From an uncultured bacterium (GTDB lineage Bacteria; Bacillota; Clostridia; Oscillospirales; Ruminococcaceae), in the NCBI GenBank assembly GCA_934845495.1, contig CAKWRB010000011.1:1-16034 (forward strand): a stretch of 16,034 nucleotides of DNA. Reading direction: 5' to 3'. Numbering within the stretch: position 1 is the stretch's first letter; each line of letters begins with the position of its first letter. Below the pieces are notes generated by a model. It did no database searches. It was not told the DNA's origin and was given only the letters and a program-made list of their open reading frames with translations. Positions 1 through 6,931 of this stretch are shown piece after piece. A program made the translations under genes and the position numbers.

Positions 1-564
1 AAGTTCGGCGTGCCGGTGGTGGTTGCCATCAACCGGTTCGGCACCGACACCGATGCCGAGATCGCCGTCCTCTCCGAAGCAATGGAAAAGAACGGCGTGG
101 CCTTCTCGCTGTGCGAACACTTTGCCAAGGGCGGCGAGGGTGCCGTGGACCTGGCTGAAAAGGTGGTTGCCGCCTGCGAAAGCCCGTCCGACTTCCACCC
201 CGTCTATGAGCTGGACCGTCCGGTGGAGGAGAAGATCGAGACCATCTGCCGCGAGATCTACGGCGCTGTGGGTGTGGAATACACCGCTGCTGCCAAAAAG
301 GCCATCAAGGACATCACCGCTCTGGGCATGGGCAATCTTCCCATCTGCATGGCCAAGACCCAGTACTCCCTGTCGGACAACCAGAAGCTGCTGGGCCGTC
401 CCGAGGGCTTTACCATCCATGTGGGCGAAGTGCGGCTCTCGGCCGGTGCAGGCTTCATTGTGGTACAGACCGGCGACATCATGACCATGCCCGGCCTGCC
501 CAAGGTGCCTGCCGCCAACCAGATCGATGTAGATGAGGACGGCCAGATCCTGGGCCTGTTCTGA
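1..564 (+). CDS. fhs: Formate--tetrahydrofolate ligase, C-terminal part (5' end outside window)
   Basis: This is the last 187 codons of a gene whose frame is open from the first base, so the start lies upstream of the window. The translation matches the C-terminal third of formyltetrahydrofolate synthetase: a VVVAINRFGTDTDAEI segment, the HFAKGGEGAVDLA segment, and a C-terminal block with GMGNLPICMAKTQYS, GRPEGF and GDIMTMPGLPK, ending in the usual DEDGQILGLF-type tail. The enzyme joins formate to tetrahydrofolate with ATP in the cytosol, supplying 10-formyl-THF for purine synthesis and the methyl branch of acetogenic-type C1 metabolism. Complete members are about 550 residues. Only 33 nt separate it from tsaE and I see no terminator there, so readthrough into the tsaE-tsaB-rpiB run is likely. 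Confidence 0.95.
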   Translation, partial: KFGVPVVVAINRFGTDTDAEIAVLSEAMEKNGVAFSLCEHFAKGGEGAVDLAEKVVAACESPSDFHPVYELDRPVEEKIETICREIYGAVGVEYTAAAKKAIKDITALGMGNLPICMAKTQYSLSDNQKLLGRPEGFTIHVGEVRLSAGAGFIVVQTGDIMTMPGLPKVPAANQIDVDEDGQILGLF

Positions 565-597
565 TTTTCCCCCAAAACCAAAAGGAGCGTAACAAGT

Positions 598-1029
598 TTG
601 CAGACATTCATCAGTTCCTCCCCGGCGGAGACCGAGCGCTTCGCCGCGGAGTTTGCGAAGACCCTCCGGGGCGGCGAGGTGCTGGCCTTCCGGGGCGGCC
701 TGGGCATGGGCAAGACCTGCTTTACCAGGGGGCTTGCCGCCGGCCTGGGCATCGACCCGGCCGAGGTATCCAGCCCCACCTTCGCCCTGGTCAACGAGTA
801 CCGGGGCGGACGGCTGCCGCTCTGGCACTTTGATATGTACCGGGTGGAGAGCTTTGATGCCCTCTACTCCACCGGCTTTTTCGACTACCTCGACCTGGGG
901 GGCGTACTGGCGCTGGAGTGGAGCGAAAACATCGACGGCGCCCTGCCGGAGGGTACCATTTACATCACCTTTGAACGCCTCGGGGACGAGCGCCGTTCCA
1001 TCACCATTGAAGGAGGTGCCAAAAAGTGA
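598..1029 (+). CDS. tsaE: tRNA threonylcarbamoyladenosine biosynthesis ATPase TsaE
   Basis: This 143-residue protein is the normal length for TsaE, the P-loop ATPase that drives turnover of the TsaB-TsaD complex making t6A37 on ANN-decoding tRNAs. Visible landmarks are a Walker A loop at residues 33-40 (GGLGMGKT), the SSPTF segment at 58-62, the conserved HFD at 77-79 and an LEWSE motif near 106-110. The start is a TTG, chosen because AAAGGAG lies about 10 nt upstream and no closer ATG fits. The stop overlaps the GTG start of tsaB by four bases (GTGA), which implies translational coupling. The Walker A loop has Gly where many homologues have Asp (GDLGAGKT), a minor deviation. Identification is secure from the motifs and the neighbouring tsaB. 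Confidence 0.95.
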   Translation: MQTFISSSPAETERFAAEFAKTLRGGEVLAFRGGLGMGKTCFTRGLAAGLGIDPAEVSSPTFALVNEYRGGRLPLWHFDMYRVESFDALYSTGFFDYLDLGGVLALEWSENIDGALPEGTIYITFERLGDERRSITIEGGAKK

Positions 1030-1736
1030 AGATCTTTGTACTGGACACTTCCTCCAAGGCGGCTTCGGCTGCGGTGTGGGAGGATGGTCACCTGCTGGCT
1101 GACTGCTGGCAGAACACCGGGCGCACCCATTCAGTGACCAGCCTGCCCATGGCGGAAAGTCTGCTGGCCGGCTGTTCCCGGACGCTGGAGGAGATGGATG
1201 CCCTGGCGGTCACTGCCGGGCCCGGCTCCTTTACCGGGTTGCGCATCGGCATGGCCATGGTCAAGGGCATGGGCTTTGCCCTGGATAAGCCCTGTATCCC
1301 CCTCTCCACCCTGGAGGGGCTGGCCTGGAATCTCCAGGGCTGGCCGGGGCTGATCTGCCCAGTGATGGATGCCCGGGTGGGGCAGGTCTACACGGCGCTG
1401 TTCCGCTGGGAAAACGGGACGATGCACCGGCTGATGGAGGACTGTGCCATTGCCGCCGATCAGCTGCTGGAACAGCTGGCAGGCTATGGAGCAGAGGCAA
1501 AAATTCTGGTAGGCGACGGAGCGCAGCTCTGTTATAATAAATTTGAAGGACAGCTGGAGAACCTCTCCATGGCACCGGACCACCTGCTGCATCAGCGGGC
1601 AGGGGCCATGGCTGAGCTGGCGGCATCGCTGCTGGCTGAGGGAAAAACCGTCTCCGCCGGGGAACTGGCGCCGGTATACCTGCGGCTGCCCCAGGCTGAA
1701 CGGGAGCTCAAGCTCCGGCAGCAGAAAGGCGAGTGA
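1026..1736 (+). CDS. tsaB: tRNA threonylcarbamoyladenosine biosynthesis protein TsaB
   Basis: This 236-residue protein has the ASKHA-like fold signature of TsaB: LDTSSKAASAAVW at the N-terminus (LDTS at 6-9), the hallmark AGPGSFTGLRIGMA at 64-77 and PLSTLEGLA at 92-100. TsaB is the catalytically inactive paralogue that dimerises with TsaD and is needed for t6A37 transfer. As expected for TsaB, the HxxxH metal site of TsaD is absent. The start is GTG, overlapping the tsaE stop. The C-terminus ends in a Glu/Lys/Arg-rich tail after PVYLRLPQAE, the common end of the family. In many Firmicutes rimI and tsaD follow directly. Here rpiB follows, and rimI-tsaD lie about 11 kb downstream. Confidence 0.95.
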   Translation: MKIFVLDTSSKAASAAVWEDGHLLADCWQNTGRTHSVTSLPMAESLLAGCSRTLEEMDALAVTAGPGSFTGLRIGMAMVKGMGFALDKPCIPLSTLEGLAWNLQGWPGLICPVMDARVGQVYTALFRWENGTMHRLMEDCAIAADQLLEQLAGYGAEAKILVGDGAQLCYNKFEGQLENLSMAPDHLLHQRAGAMAELAASLLAEGKTVSAGELAPVYLRLPQAERELKLRQQKGE

Positions 1737-1741
1737 CTCGT

Positions 1742-2179
1742 ATGAAATTGGCTCTTGGCTGTGACCACGGCGGTTACCTGCTCAAGGAAGAAGTAAAAAA
1801 ACACCTGGACGCAAAGGGGATCGAGTATGTGGACTTTGGCTGCCACAACACCGAATCCTGCGACTACCCCGACATGGCCGATGCCCCCTGCAAGGCTGTG
1901 ACCAGCGGTGACTGCACCTATGCACTGCTGTTCTGCGGCACCGGCATTGGCATCTCCATCGCCGCCAACAAGCACAAGGGCATCCGGGCAGCCTGCTGCT
2001 CCGACTGCTTCAGCGCCCGCGCCACCCGGCTGCACAACGATGCCAATGTACTGTGCATGGGCGGTCGTGTGGTAGGGGCCGGTCTGGCCTGCCAGATGGT
2101 GGACGAATTCCTGGCTGCCTCCTTTGAGGGAGGCCGTCACCAGCGCCGCGTGGACAAACTCACCGCACTGGAACAGTAA
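1742..2179 (+). CDS. rpiB: Ribose-5-phosphate isomerase B
   Basis: This 145-residue protein (RpiB/LacAB family) interconverts ribose 5-phosphate and ribulose 5-phosphate in the cytosolic pentose phosphate pathway. Diagnostic features are GCDHGGY at 6-12 (substrate-binding Asp8-His9), CGTGIGISIAAN at 65-76 with the proton-transfer Cys65, the phosphate-binding HKGIRAA segment, and HNDANVLCMGGR around His98. I chose the ATG at 1742 because MKLALGCDH is the typical family start. An in-frame GTG at 1733 overlaps the tsaB stop as GTGA and would add three residues. The AAAGG at 1725-1729 is close to the GTG and far from the ATG, so the exact start is uncertain. It is probably cotranscribed with tsaE-tsaB. 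A weak hairpin with a few T's follows the stop. Confidence 0.95.
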   Translation: MKLALGCDHGGYLLKEEVKKHLDAKGIEYVDFGCHNTESCDYPDMADAPCKAVTSGDCTYALLFCGTGIGISIAANKHKGIRAACCSDCFSARATRLHNDANVLCMGGRVVGAGLACQMVDEFLAASFEGGRHQRRVDKLTALEQ

Positions 2180-2244
2180 GCTCTGTTTGAGAAAGGCGAT
2201 TTTCGTCTTTTGCTGATAAACCTATATCGAGAGGAGTTTTTTAT

Positions 2245-2877
2245 ATGGCAATTACCCCCTTCATCGCGGATCATCCGCTGATCCAGCACAAACTGACCCT
2301 GCTTCGGGACAAGAACACCGGCTCCAAGGAGTTCCGGGAGCTGATCGCTGAGATCACCATGCTGCTCTGCTACGAAGCCACCCGGGATCTCCCCCTCAAG
2401 GAAGTGGAGATCGAAACCCCCATGGCTGTCACCAAGACCCAGGTGATCTCCGGCCGCAAGCTGGCCTTTGTACCGATCCTGCGTGCTGGTCTGGGCATGG
2501 TGGACGGCGTAATGCAGCTGGTTCCTGCTGCTAAGGTGGGACACATTGGCCTGTACCGTGACCCCGAAACCGCACAGCCTGTGGAATACTACTGCAAGCT
2601 CCCCAACGATATCGCCAACCGTGAAGTGATCGTTCTGGATCCCATGCTGGCCACCGGCGGTTCGGCCATCGATGCCATCACCCAGATCAAGGCCCGCGGC
2701 GTCAAGAACATCAAGTTCATGTGCATCATCGCCGCTCCCGAGGGTCTGCAGGCCCTCCAGGAGGCCCACCCCGATGTGAAGATCTACTGCTCTTCGCTGG
2801 ACGAGTGCCTGGATGAGGAAAAGTATATTCTTCCCGGCCTGGGCGATGCCGGCGACCGCATCTTCGGCACCAAGTAA
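2245..2877 (+). CDS. upp: Uracil phosphoribosyltransferase
   Basis: This full-length 210-residue Upp salvages uracil with PRPP to give UMP in the cytosol. Motifs are clear: [14 protein letters not shown] around 75-88, the YRDPET stretch that usually precedes the flexible loop, the PRPP loop [11 protein letters not shown] at 131-141, and the C-terminal [11 protein letters not shown] where uracil is bound. The start is an ATG with GAGAGGAG about 7 nt upstream. The 65-nt gap after rpiB contains a short imperfect hairpin but no convincing promoter, so upp may be cotranscribed or have a weak promoter of its own. A strong intrinsic terminator follows within about 20 nt of the stop, closing this transcription unit. 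Confidence 0.97.
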   Translation: MAITPFIADHPLIQHKLTLLRDKNTGSKEFRELIAEITMLLCYEATRDLPLKEVEIETPMAVTKTQVISGRKLAFVPILRAGLGMVDGVMQLVPAAKVGHIGLYRDPETAQPVEYYCKLPNDIANREVIVLDPMLATGGSAIDAITQIKARGVKNIKFMCIIAAPEGLQALQEAHPDVKIYCSSLDECLDEEKYILPGLGDAGDRIFGTK

Positions 2878-2897
2878 ACACTGCCCCCCAAAAAAAG

Positions 2898-2929
2898 AAA
2901 AAAGCGGAGGAGCGATCCTCCGCTTTTTT
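2898..2929 (+). terminator. Intrinsic terminator after upp
   Basis: A perfect 8-bp GC-rich stem GCGGAGGA / TCCTCCGC closes a GCGA (GNRA-type) loop. It is flanked by six A's on the left and six T's on the right that extend the helix and supply the U-tract. It lies about 20 nt after the upp stop. Confidence 0.93.
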
Positions 2930-2939
2930 ACTTGCCCCC

Positions 2940-2969
2940 TTGCTGTTCCCCTGCCGGATGTGGTAGGAT
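2940..2969 (+). promoter_or_regulatory. Possible sigma-A promoter for the TraX-family gene
   Basis: TTGCTG (2940-2945) is followed after 18 nt by TAGGAT (2964-2969), preceded by TG at 2961-2962 as in an extended -10. It sits right after the upp terminator and about 40 nt before the traX-like start, where a promoter is expected. The match is moderate. Confidence 0.5.
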
Positions 2970-3008
2970 AGAGGCTGAAAAAACCATCTTCTGTAAGGAG
3001 GATCTGCC

Positions 3009-3770
3009 ATGCAAACAAAATCCGCCGCCACGCTGCGGCTGCCCGACCTCAGCGCCTCGTCACTGCATATCCTGGCCATGGGGCTGATGCTGCTGGACCA
3101 CCTCTGGGCCACCATCGTTCCGGGACAGGACTGGATGACCTGCGCCGGACGGCTGGCCTACCCCATCTTCGCCTTCCTGCTGGCGGAGGGGTATGCCCAT
3201 ACCAGCAGTTTCCGCCGTTATGCCAGCCGACTGCTCTTCTGGGCTGTGGTATCCGAGATCCCCTTTAATCTGATGTACAGCTCCCAGGCGATCTATCCCT
3301 ATCACCAGAATGTACTGTGGACTCTGCTGATTGCCCTGTGTGCCATGCGCCTGGCCGATCTGGTCCGGGAAAAACTGCCGGTCTGGCTGGAGCTGCCGGC
3401 TGCCCTGGGCATCGGCGGGGCCGCTGCCCTGCTGGCCACCCTGGCCATGACCGACTACTTTGCCGCCGGTGTACTCACAGTGTTTGCCTTCTACCTCTTC
3501 CGGGGGGAGGGGCTGTGGCGCAAGGCCGGGCTGCTGGTCTGCCTGTGGTGGATCCATGTAAAGCTGCTGGGTGGACTGTTCTACCCCATCGAGCTGTTCG
3601 GCTTCCAGTTTGAACTGGTGCAGCAGGGATTTGCTCTGCTGGCCCTGATCCCCATCTGGCTCTACCGGGGACGCCAGGGGCTGCACAGCCGGGGCTTCAA
3701 GCTGTTCTGCTATGCCTTTTATCCGGGGCATATGCTGGTGCTGGCCCTGCTGCAGTCCATCCTGCTCTGA
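3009..3770 (+). CDS. TraX family integral membrane protein
   Basis: This 253-residue polytopic membrane protein has about eight hydrophobic segments and matches the TraX family (named for the F-plasmid pilin acetylase). Family landmarks are the N-terminal HILAMGLMLLDHLWATIV segment, AGRLAYPIFAFLLAEGYAHT, the RRYASRLLFWAVVSEIPFNLMY block, NVLWTLLIAL, and the C-terminal FCYAFYPGHMLVLALL. Chromosomal TraX homologues are common in Firmicutes and their substrate is generally unknown. Some are thought to be O- or N-acyltransferases acting at the membrane. The ATG is preceded by AAGGAGG. No conjugation genes are nearby, so a pilin role is not supported here. It is a single-gene unit between two strong terminators. 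Confidence 0.9.
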   Translation: MQTKSAATLRLPDLSASSLHILAMGLMLLDHLWATIVPGQDWMTCAGRLAYPIFAFLLAEGYAHTSSFRRYASRLLFWAVVSEIPFNLMYSSQAIYPYHQNVLWTLLIALCAMRLADLVREKLPVWLELPAALGIGGAAALLATLAMTDYFAAGVLTVFAFYLFRGEGLWRKAGLLVCLWWIHVKLLGGLFYPIELFGFQFELVQQGFALLALIPIWLYRGRQGLHSRGFKLFCYAFYPGHMLVLALLQSILL

Positions 3771-3782
3771 TCTGTACAGCAA

Positions 3783-3812
3783 AAAAGGGAGAGGCGATCG
3801 CCTCTCCCTTTT
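3783..3812. terminator. Bidirectional terminator between the TraX-family gene and the cyclophilin gene
   Basis: A perfect 30-bp inverted repeat (AAAAGGGAGAGGCGA and its complement) has A and T runs on either side. It lies between two convergent stop codons and can act on both strands. Confidence 0.9.
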
Positions 3813-3824
3813 AATTTTGGTTCC

Positions 3825-4607
3825 TTAGCCGCGACTGGGCTCGCCGAAGGTCTTGAACTCGATGTTTTCGATGATGACATCATCCAGGGGCATATCTCTG
3901 CCGTCGGTGGCAACACCGGCAATGGCATCCACCACATCCATGCCCTTGATCACCTGACCAAAGACGGTGTGATGGTAGTCCAGCCAGGGGGTACCGCCCA
4001 CTTCTTCGTACTTGGCAGCCACTTCGTCGCCGAATACATCGGGCAGGCCCTTCATCTGGCTGATGAGCGACGGATCGGTGGTGTTGGCCTGTACGATGAA
4101 GAACTGGCTGCCGTTGGTGTTCTTGCCGCTGTTGGCCATGGACAGGGCACCGCGGTAGTTGTGCAGCTCCTTGGAGAACTCGTCCTCAAAGGCCTCGCCC
4201 CAGATGCTCTGGCCGCCGGTGCCGTTGCCGTTGGGGTCGCCGCCCTGGATCATAAAGCCATCGATGACACGGTGGAAACGCAGGCCATTGTAGTAGCCCT
4301 TCTTGGCCAGGGTGGTGAAGTTTTCAACTGCCTTGGGGGCCTGTTCGGGGAAGAACATGATCTGCACTTCGCCCATGGAAGTGGTGACAACGGCGATCTC
4401 TGCGCTGTCTGCCGGTTTTGTAAACTGAAGCATTGTGGAACCCTCCTCAAAAAGATAATCCGAACTGCTGCCGGTGGTTTCGGCTGTCTGGCTTTGAGAT
4501 GATGTGCTGCTCTGGTTCTGGGAAGATTCCTCCCCGGACGGGCTGCAGCCTGTTACCAGGCCCATGGCCAGCACCGCTGCAAGCAGCAAAGCAAGCTGTT
4601 TTGGCAT
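3825..4607 (-). CDS. Cyclophilin-type peptidyl-prolyl cis-trans isomerase lipoprotein
   Basis: This 260-residue exported lipoprotein has a signal peptide and lipobox LVTGC ending at Cys21, then a Ser/Gln/Thr-rich linker to about residue 50, then a complete cyclophilin domain. Active-site elements are GLRFHRVIDGFMIQGGDP with catalytic Arg113 in FHR, GALSMANSGKNTNGSQFFI, and TPWLDYHHTVFGQV, which keeps the Trp that binds cyclosporin in human CypA. It should be anchored on the outer face of the cytoplasmic membrane and assist folding of secreted proteins. The start is supported by GGAGAGGAG about 10 nt upstream and by the signal peptide. An excellent promoter lies about 90 nt upstream. Gene symbols for this class (such as ppiB) are used inconsistently, so none is given. 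Confidence 0.95.
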   Translation of the reverse strand: MPKQLALLLAAVLAMGLVTGCSPSGEESSQNQSSTSSQSQTAETTGSSSDYLFEEGSTMLQFTKPADSAEIAVVTTSMGEVQIMFFPEQAPKAVENFTTLAKKGYYNGLRFHRVIDGFMIQGGDPNGNGTGGQSIWGEAFEDEFSKELHNYRGALSMANSGKNTNGSQFFIVQANTTDPSLISQMKGLPDVFGDEVAAKYEEVGGTPWLDYHHTVFGQVIKGMDVVDAIAGVATDGRDMPLDDVIIENIEFKTFGEPSRG

Positions 4608-4694
4608 GCGCTAAAACTCTCCTCTCCATCCGCCGCGGTGTGCCGCTTTCCAAACGAGAGACACCGGGCCATTCTGGATTTTTTCTACCAGAAT

Positions 4695-4723
4695 ATTGTA
4701 CCGCAAACCGGCGGTTTTGTAAA
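4695..4723 (-). promoter_or_regulatory. Sigma-A promoter of the cyclophilin gene
   Basis: On the minus strand TTTACA (4718-4723) and TACAAT (4695-4700) are separated by exactly 17 nt. The predicted start near 4688 leaves a leader of about 80 nt before the ATG. Confidence 0.85.
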
Positions 4724-4780
4724 AGCCTTCCCCTGAACTTTTTGTAAATAAATTTCCTTCCCTGAAAAAAACGGGACAAC

Positions 4781-4812
4781 AAAAAGCCACCTCATCGTCT
4801 GGGGTGGCTCTT
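4781..4812 (-). terminator. Terminator of the large noncoding RNA
   Basis: Read on the minus strand, AGCCACC and GGTGGCT form a 7-bp stem around an 11-nt loop, followed by TTTTTGTTG. It ends the ORF-free transcript starting near 5354. The cyclophilin promoter begins about 60 nt beyond it. Confidence 0.85.
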
Positions 4813-5354
4813 TATATCACAAAGTCTACATTCATTTATGATACCTGTCTCTTGTCTGGCTGGCTCATCACTCCAGCCCGACCGGACTGCTTCCTGGTTC
4901 ATTCGTGGTTTTCCGTTCTACGATCGGGTTCTCGCTTACGGATCCCTATGGTAATTGAAACTTACGCATTCATCGGACTCACCTTGTATCAGTTTCAGTC
5001 ATTGACTTTGTCTTTTCTCTATTCACTTGTCCATAGACCTGAAAACCCTGGCGCTCTCACACCGTTTTCAAGTTGTCGTGTTCGGCCTGCTCTGCCAGGA
5101 CACCCCGACTCTCTCTTATCGGGTCAGCCTGTATTCTGTCGAACCGCCCATCTGGCAAGCTATGGTTATCACCTATGGATTATGGGGAGATCCGTTTGAT
5201 TCATCCGTTCTGCTCCCCGGATTGCCTTGTGCAGTTATCGATCAGAATCTGCGGTGCAGGCGCCTGAATGCTTCGGCTCTTCGTACATTGGCACCGCCTC
5301 TTTCTCTGTGATGTTCTTCTGACTCTTACTCGGAAGCTCTGGTTGCTTTCCTTG
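4781..5354 (-). ncRNA. Candidate large structured noncoding RNA (about 570 nt; family not assigned)
   Basis: This intergenic block has a near-consensus promoter and a clear intrinsic terminator on the minus strand, and no credible ORF between them. Complementary segments are dense and mostly local: 5251-5257 with 5291-5297 (7 bp), 5184-5189 with 5213-5218 (6 bp), 5089-5098 with 5152-5160 (9 bp, one bulge) enclosing a hairpin at 5104-5123, 5037-5046 with 5064-5073 (10 bp, one G-U) enclosing 5050-5053 with 5060-5063, 4956-4962 with 4991-4997 (7 bp), 4912-4916 with 4938-4942, and 4858-4863 with 4873-4878. Base composition is visibly less GC-rich than the flanking genes. Size and layout resemble ROOL, GOLLD or OLE. 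RNase P, tmRNA and SRP signatures are absent. Family assignment by eye was not possible, and ROOL-like is only my leading guess. Confidence 0.75.
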
Positions 5355-5359
5355 TCTAT

Positions 5360-5388
5360 AATATAGCACCTCTCCACGATTTTGTCAA
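5360..5388 (-). promoter_or_regulatory. Strong sigma-A promoter of the large noncoding RNA
   Basis: On the minus strand a perfect TTGACA (5383-5388) is followed after 17 nt by TATATT (5360-5365), preceded by TGC as in an extended -10. The predicted start is close to 5354, giving an RNA that begins near GACAAGGAAAGC. This is one of the strongest promoters in the window, suggesting an abundant RNA. Confidence 0.88.
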
Positions 5389-5443
5389 TAGTTTTCCACT
5401 AAAAATTTTTATTATGTTTATTTTAACGGCAATCACTTTGTGG

Positions 5444-5472
5444 TTGACTTCTTCGCCCAAGGGAATTATAAT
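5444..5472 (+). promoter_or_regulatory. Sigma-A promoter of the DUF1292 gene
   Basis: TTGACT (5444-5449) and a perfect TATAAT (5467-5472) are separated by 17 nt. The promoter is divergent from the noncoding-RNA promoter about 55 nt away. Confidence 0.88.
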
Positions 5473-5538
5473 TATAGTCAGTGAATCGGAAACCCGTTCC
5501 GGATCACCAACTTGAATGAGTGTTTCAGGAGTATAGAA

Positions 5539-5841
5539 ATGGACAATACTATGGATTACGGCGCCGATATCCTCACCCTGGTGGATGATGACGGCGTAGA
5601 GCATCAGTTTGAAGTAGCCGATACCATGGACTACGAGGACCATCAGTACATGGCTCTGGTTCCGGTATTTGACGAGGCCGAGGATCTGCTGGAGGACAGC
5701 GGCGAGCTGCTGGTCCTGGAGCTGATGGATCACGACGGCGAAGGCTACCTGGAGCCCATCGCGGATGAGGATCTCTTCAACACCATCGCCCACATGTTCA
5801 TGGAGCGGCTGGAAGAGGAGTTCGACTTCGTCGAGGAATAA
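5539..5841 (+). CDS. DUF1292 domain-containing protein
   Basis: This small, very acidic 100-residue protein is of the DUF1292 family, common in Firmicutes and of unknown function. Family features are ADILTLVDDDGVEHQFEV near the N-terminus, YMALVPV, LLVLELMDHDGEGYLEPIADEDLF and a C-terminal helix rich in Glu and Phe. I chose the ATG at 5539 because AGGAG lies 7 nt upstream. An in-frame ATG at 5512 has no ribosome binding site and would add nine atypical residues. In many Firmicutes DUF1292 genes sit near the Holliday-junction resolvase gene ruvX. Here the gene stands alone with its own consensus promoter. The next terminator on this strand is at 6054-6096, so its transcript may carry a long 3' region. 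Confidence 0.88.
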   Translation: MDNTMDYGADILTLVDDDGVEHQFEVADTMDYEDHQYMALVPVFDEAEDLLEDSGELLVLELMDHDGEGYLEPIADEDLFNTIAHMFMERLEEEFDFVEE

Positions 5842-6131
5842 GGCCCGACCGATTCCTGCTGTGTTCGCCTATAAGCTGTTTTATTTAATCCAACATGTTT
5901 AATTAGGGAGTTATGCTCCATCGGCAGATTTCAGACCTCCCGCCCTTTGGGCGGAAGAAGGGAGAATGAAACCGGCGGGCAGGCACCCACCTGTCTTTGC
6001 GATGGGTTACAATCAGCAGCATTACGGCACAGCGGGTTTCTATTACCTGCACACGGTCCCGGACAGTTTGGCCCGGGGCCGTTTTTTTGTTTTTTTGAAG
6101 CCGGCACACCCGCCGGGAAAGGAGCATCAAC
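5842..6131 (+). other. Hairpin-rich intergenic region before tcdA (3' UTR, small RNA or leader)
   Basis: No gene is credible here. Several local hairpins can be drawn: CCGCCC/GGGCGG at 5940-5954, GGCAGG/CCTGTC at 5978-5995 and GCGGGT/ACCTGC at 6032-6050, then the strong terminator at 6054-6096. A further CCGGC/GCCGG hairpin (6101-6116) directly abuts the tcdA ribosome binding site. I see no good -35/-10 pair; TTTAAT at 5898-5903 is the best -10. It could be the 3' UTR of the DUF1292 transcript, a small RNA or an attenuating leader. No known riboswitch core was recognised. Confidence 0.45.
6054..6096 (+). terminator. Strong intrinsic terminator upstream of tcdA
   Basis: A 9-bp stem CGGTCCCGG / CCGGGGCCG (one G-U pair) with a 10-nt loop is followed by TTTTTTTGTTTTTT. 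It ends only 35 nt before the tcdA start codon, a position compatible with either the end of the DUF1292 transcript or attenuation of tcdA. Confidence 0.9.
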
Positions 6132-6863
6132 ATGGAAAACTGGCTTGCACGCACCCGGCTGCTGCTGGGGGAAGAGGCTGTGGAGACCCTCCGGCACAGC
6201 CGGGTAGCCGTCCTGGGGCTGGGCGGCGTGGGCGGTGCCGCAGCTGAGGCCATCTGTCGCAGCGGTGTGGGCGCCATGCTGCTGGCCGACTACGACAAGG
6301 TGGACATCACCAATCTGAATCGCCAACTCATCGCCGTATCCTCCACCGTGGGCCAGGATAAGACCGAAGCTGCCGCCCGGCGGCTCCGGGACATCAACCC
6401 GGAGCTGGACCTCACCCTCCGGGACGGCCGGCTCGCCCCCGAAAACCTGCCCGAAGTGCTGGACTGGCAGCCAGACTATATCCTGGACTGCATCGACAAT
6501 GTCACCGCCAAGCTGGCGCTCACCGTCCTCTGCCGGGAACAGGGCGTGAAGCTCATCACCTGCCTGGGCACCGGCAACCGGCTGGACCCCTCCCTGCTCC
6601 GGGTGGGGAACCTCCCGGACACCGCCGGCACCGGTTGCCCCCTCTCCCGCATCATGCGCAAGGAGCTGCGCCGCCGGGGCATCACCGACCTCACCGTGGT
6701 CTACTCGCTGGAGGTGCCGGTGGAGCCCGCCGGTGTTCCCGCCGCGGACAACGGACGCCACCCACCGGCCAGCATGGCCTTTGTACCTCCGGCCGCCGGC
6801 TTCCTGATGGCCTCCCATGCGGTGCGGGATCTGCTGGGCCTGCTGCCCCCCACCGGACGCTGA
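6132..6863 (+). CDS. tcdA: tRNA threonylcarbamoyladenosine dehydratase (ThiF/E1-like)
   Basis: This 243-residue E1-like protein is of TcdA (CsdL/YgdL) type, which uses ATP to cyclise t6A37 in tRNA to ct6A. Visible are the ATP-binding Rossmann loop VLGLGGVGG at 27-35, DYDKVDITNLNRQL around 53-66 (acidic residue and NRQ of the E1 fold), DCIDNVTAK at 119-127, and the TcdA-typical LGTGNRLDPSLLRVG at 145-159 followed by GCPLSRIMRKELRRRGI. ThiF and MoeB are alternatives in the superfamily, but the GTGNRLDP block and the R(K/R)ELRRRGI block favour TcdA. The start is an ATG with AAAGGAG 7 nt upstream. t6A synthesis genes occur elsewhere in the window. A terminator closes the gene about 20 nt after the stop. 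Confidence 0.92.
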   Translation: MENWLARTRLLLGEEAVETLRHSRVAVLGLGGVGGAAAEAICRSGVGAMLLADYDKVDITNLNRQLIAVSSTVGQDKTEAAARRLRDINPELDLTLRDGRLAPENLPEVLDWQPDYILDCIDNVTAKLALTVLCREQGVKLITCLGTGNRLDPSLLRVGNLPDTAGTGCPLSRIMRKELRRRGITDLTVVYSLEVPVEPAGVPAADNGRHPPASMAFVPPAAGFLMASHAVRDLLGLLPPTGR

Positions 6864-6881
6864 ACTGTTATACGGATTCAA

Positions 6882-6923
6882 AACTGCCTGTCACCCCTCT
6901 GAGGGAGGACAGGTAGTTTTTTT
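6882..6923 (+). terminator. Intrinsic terminator after tcdA
   Basis: AACTGCCTGTC and GACAGGTAGTT form an 11-bp stem (one G-U pair) with an inner CCCT/AGGG pairing, followed by six further T's. Confidence 0.92.
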
Positions 6924-6931
6924 ATACGATA

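Noticed and set aside
2137..3018. Long minus-strand open frame opposite upp
   Set aside because: It runs through the upp terminator, has no start signal and gives a low-complexity translation; upp is certain.
4804..5311. Plus-strand open frames of 94-131 codons across the noncoding-RNA region
   Set aside because: They run antisense to a well-defined transcript, lack ribosome binding sites, have Cys/Pro/Ser-rich atypical composition and match no family I know.
4781..5354. RNase P RNA, tmRNA or SRP RNA as the identity of the large RNA
   Set aside because: The RNase P GAGGAAAGTCC core near the 5' end and its CR-V partner near the 3' end are missing (GACAGAATACAGGCT is only a passing resemblance and lies mid-molecule). 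There is no tRNA-like T-arm, CCA or tag-peptide end for tmRNA. The GGAAGCAGC SRP motif is absent, and the length does not fit.
5966..6096. Possible leader peptide beginning at 5966 or 6002 (Tyr/His/Gln-rich) before the tcdA terminator
   Set aside because: The ribosome binding site is badly spaced for 5966 and absent for 6002, and the frame runs on past the terminator with no stop near it. Not strong enough to call, though attenuation by translation cannot be excluded.
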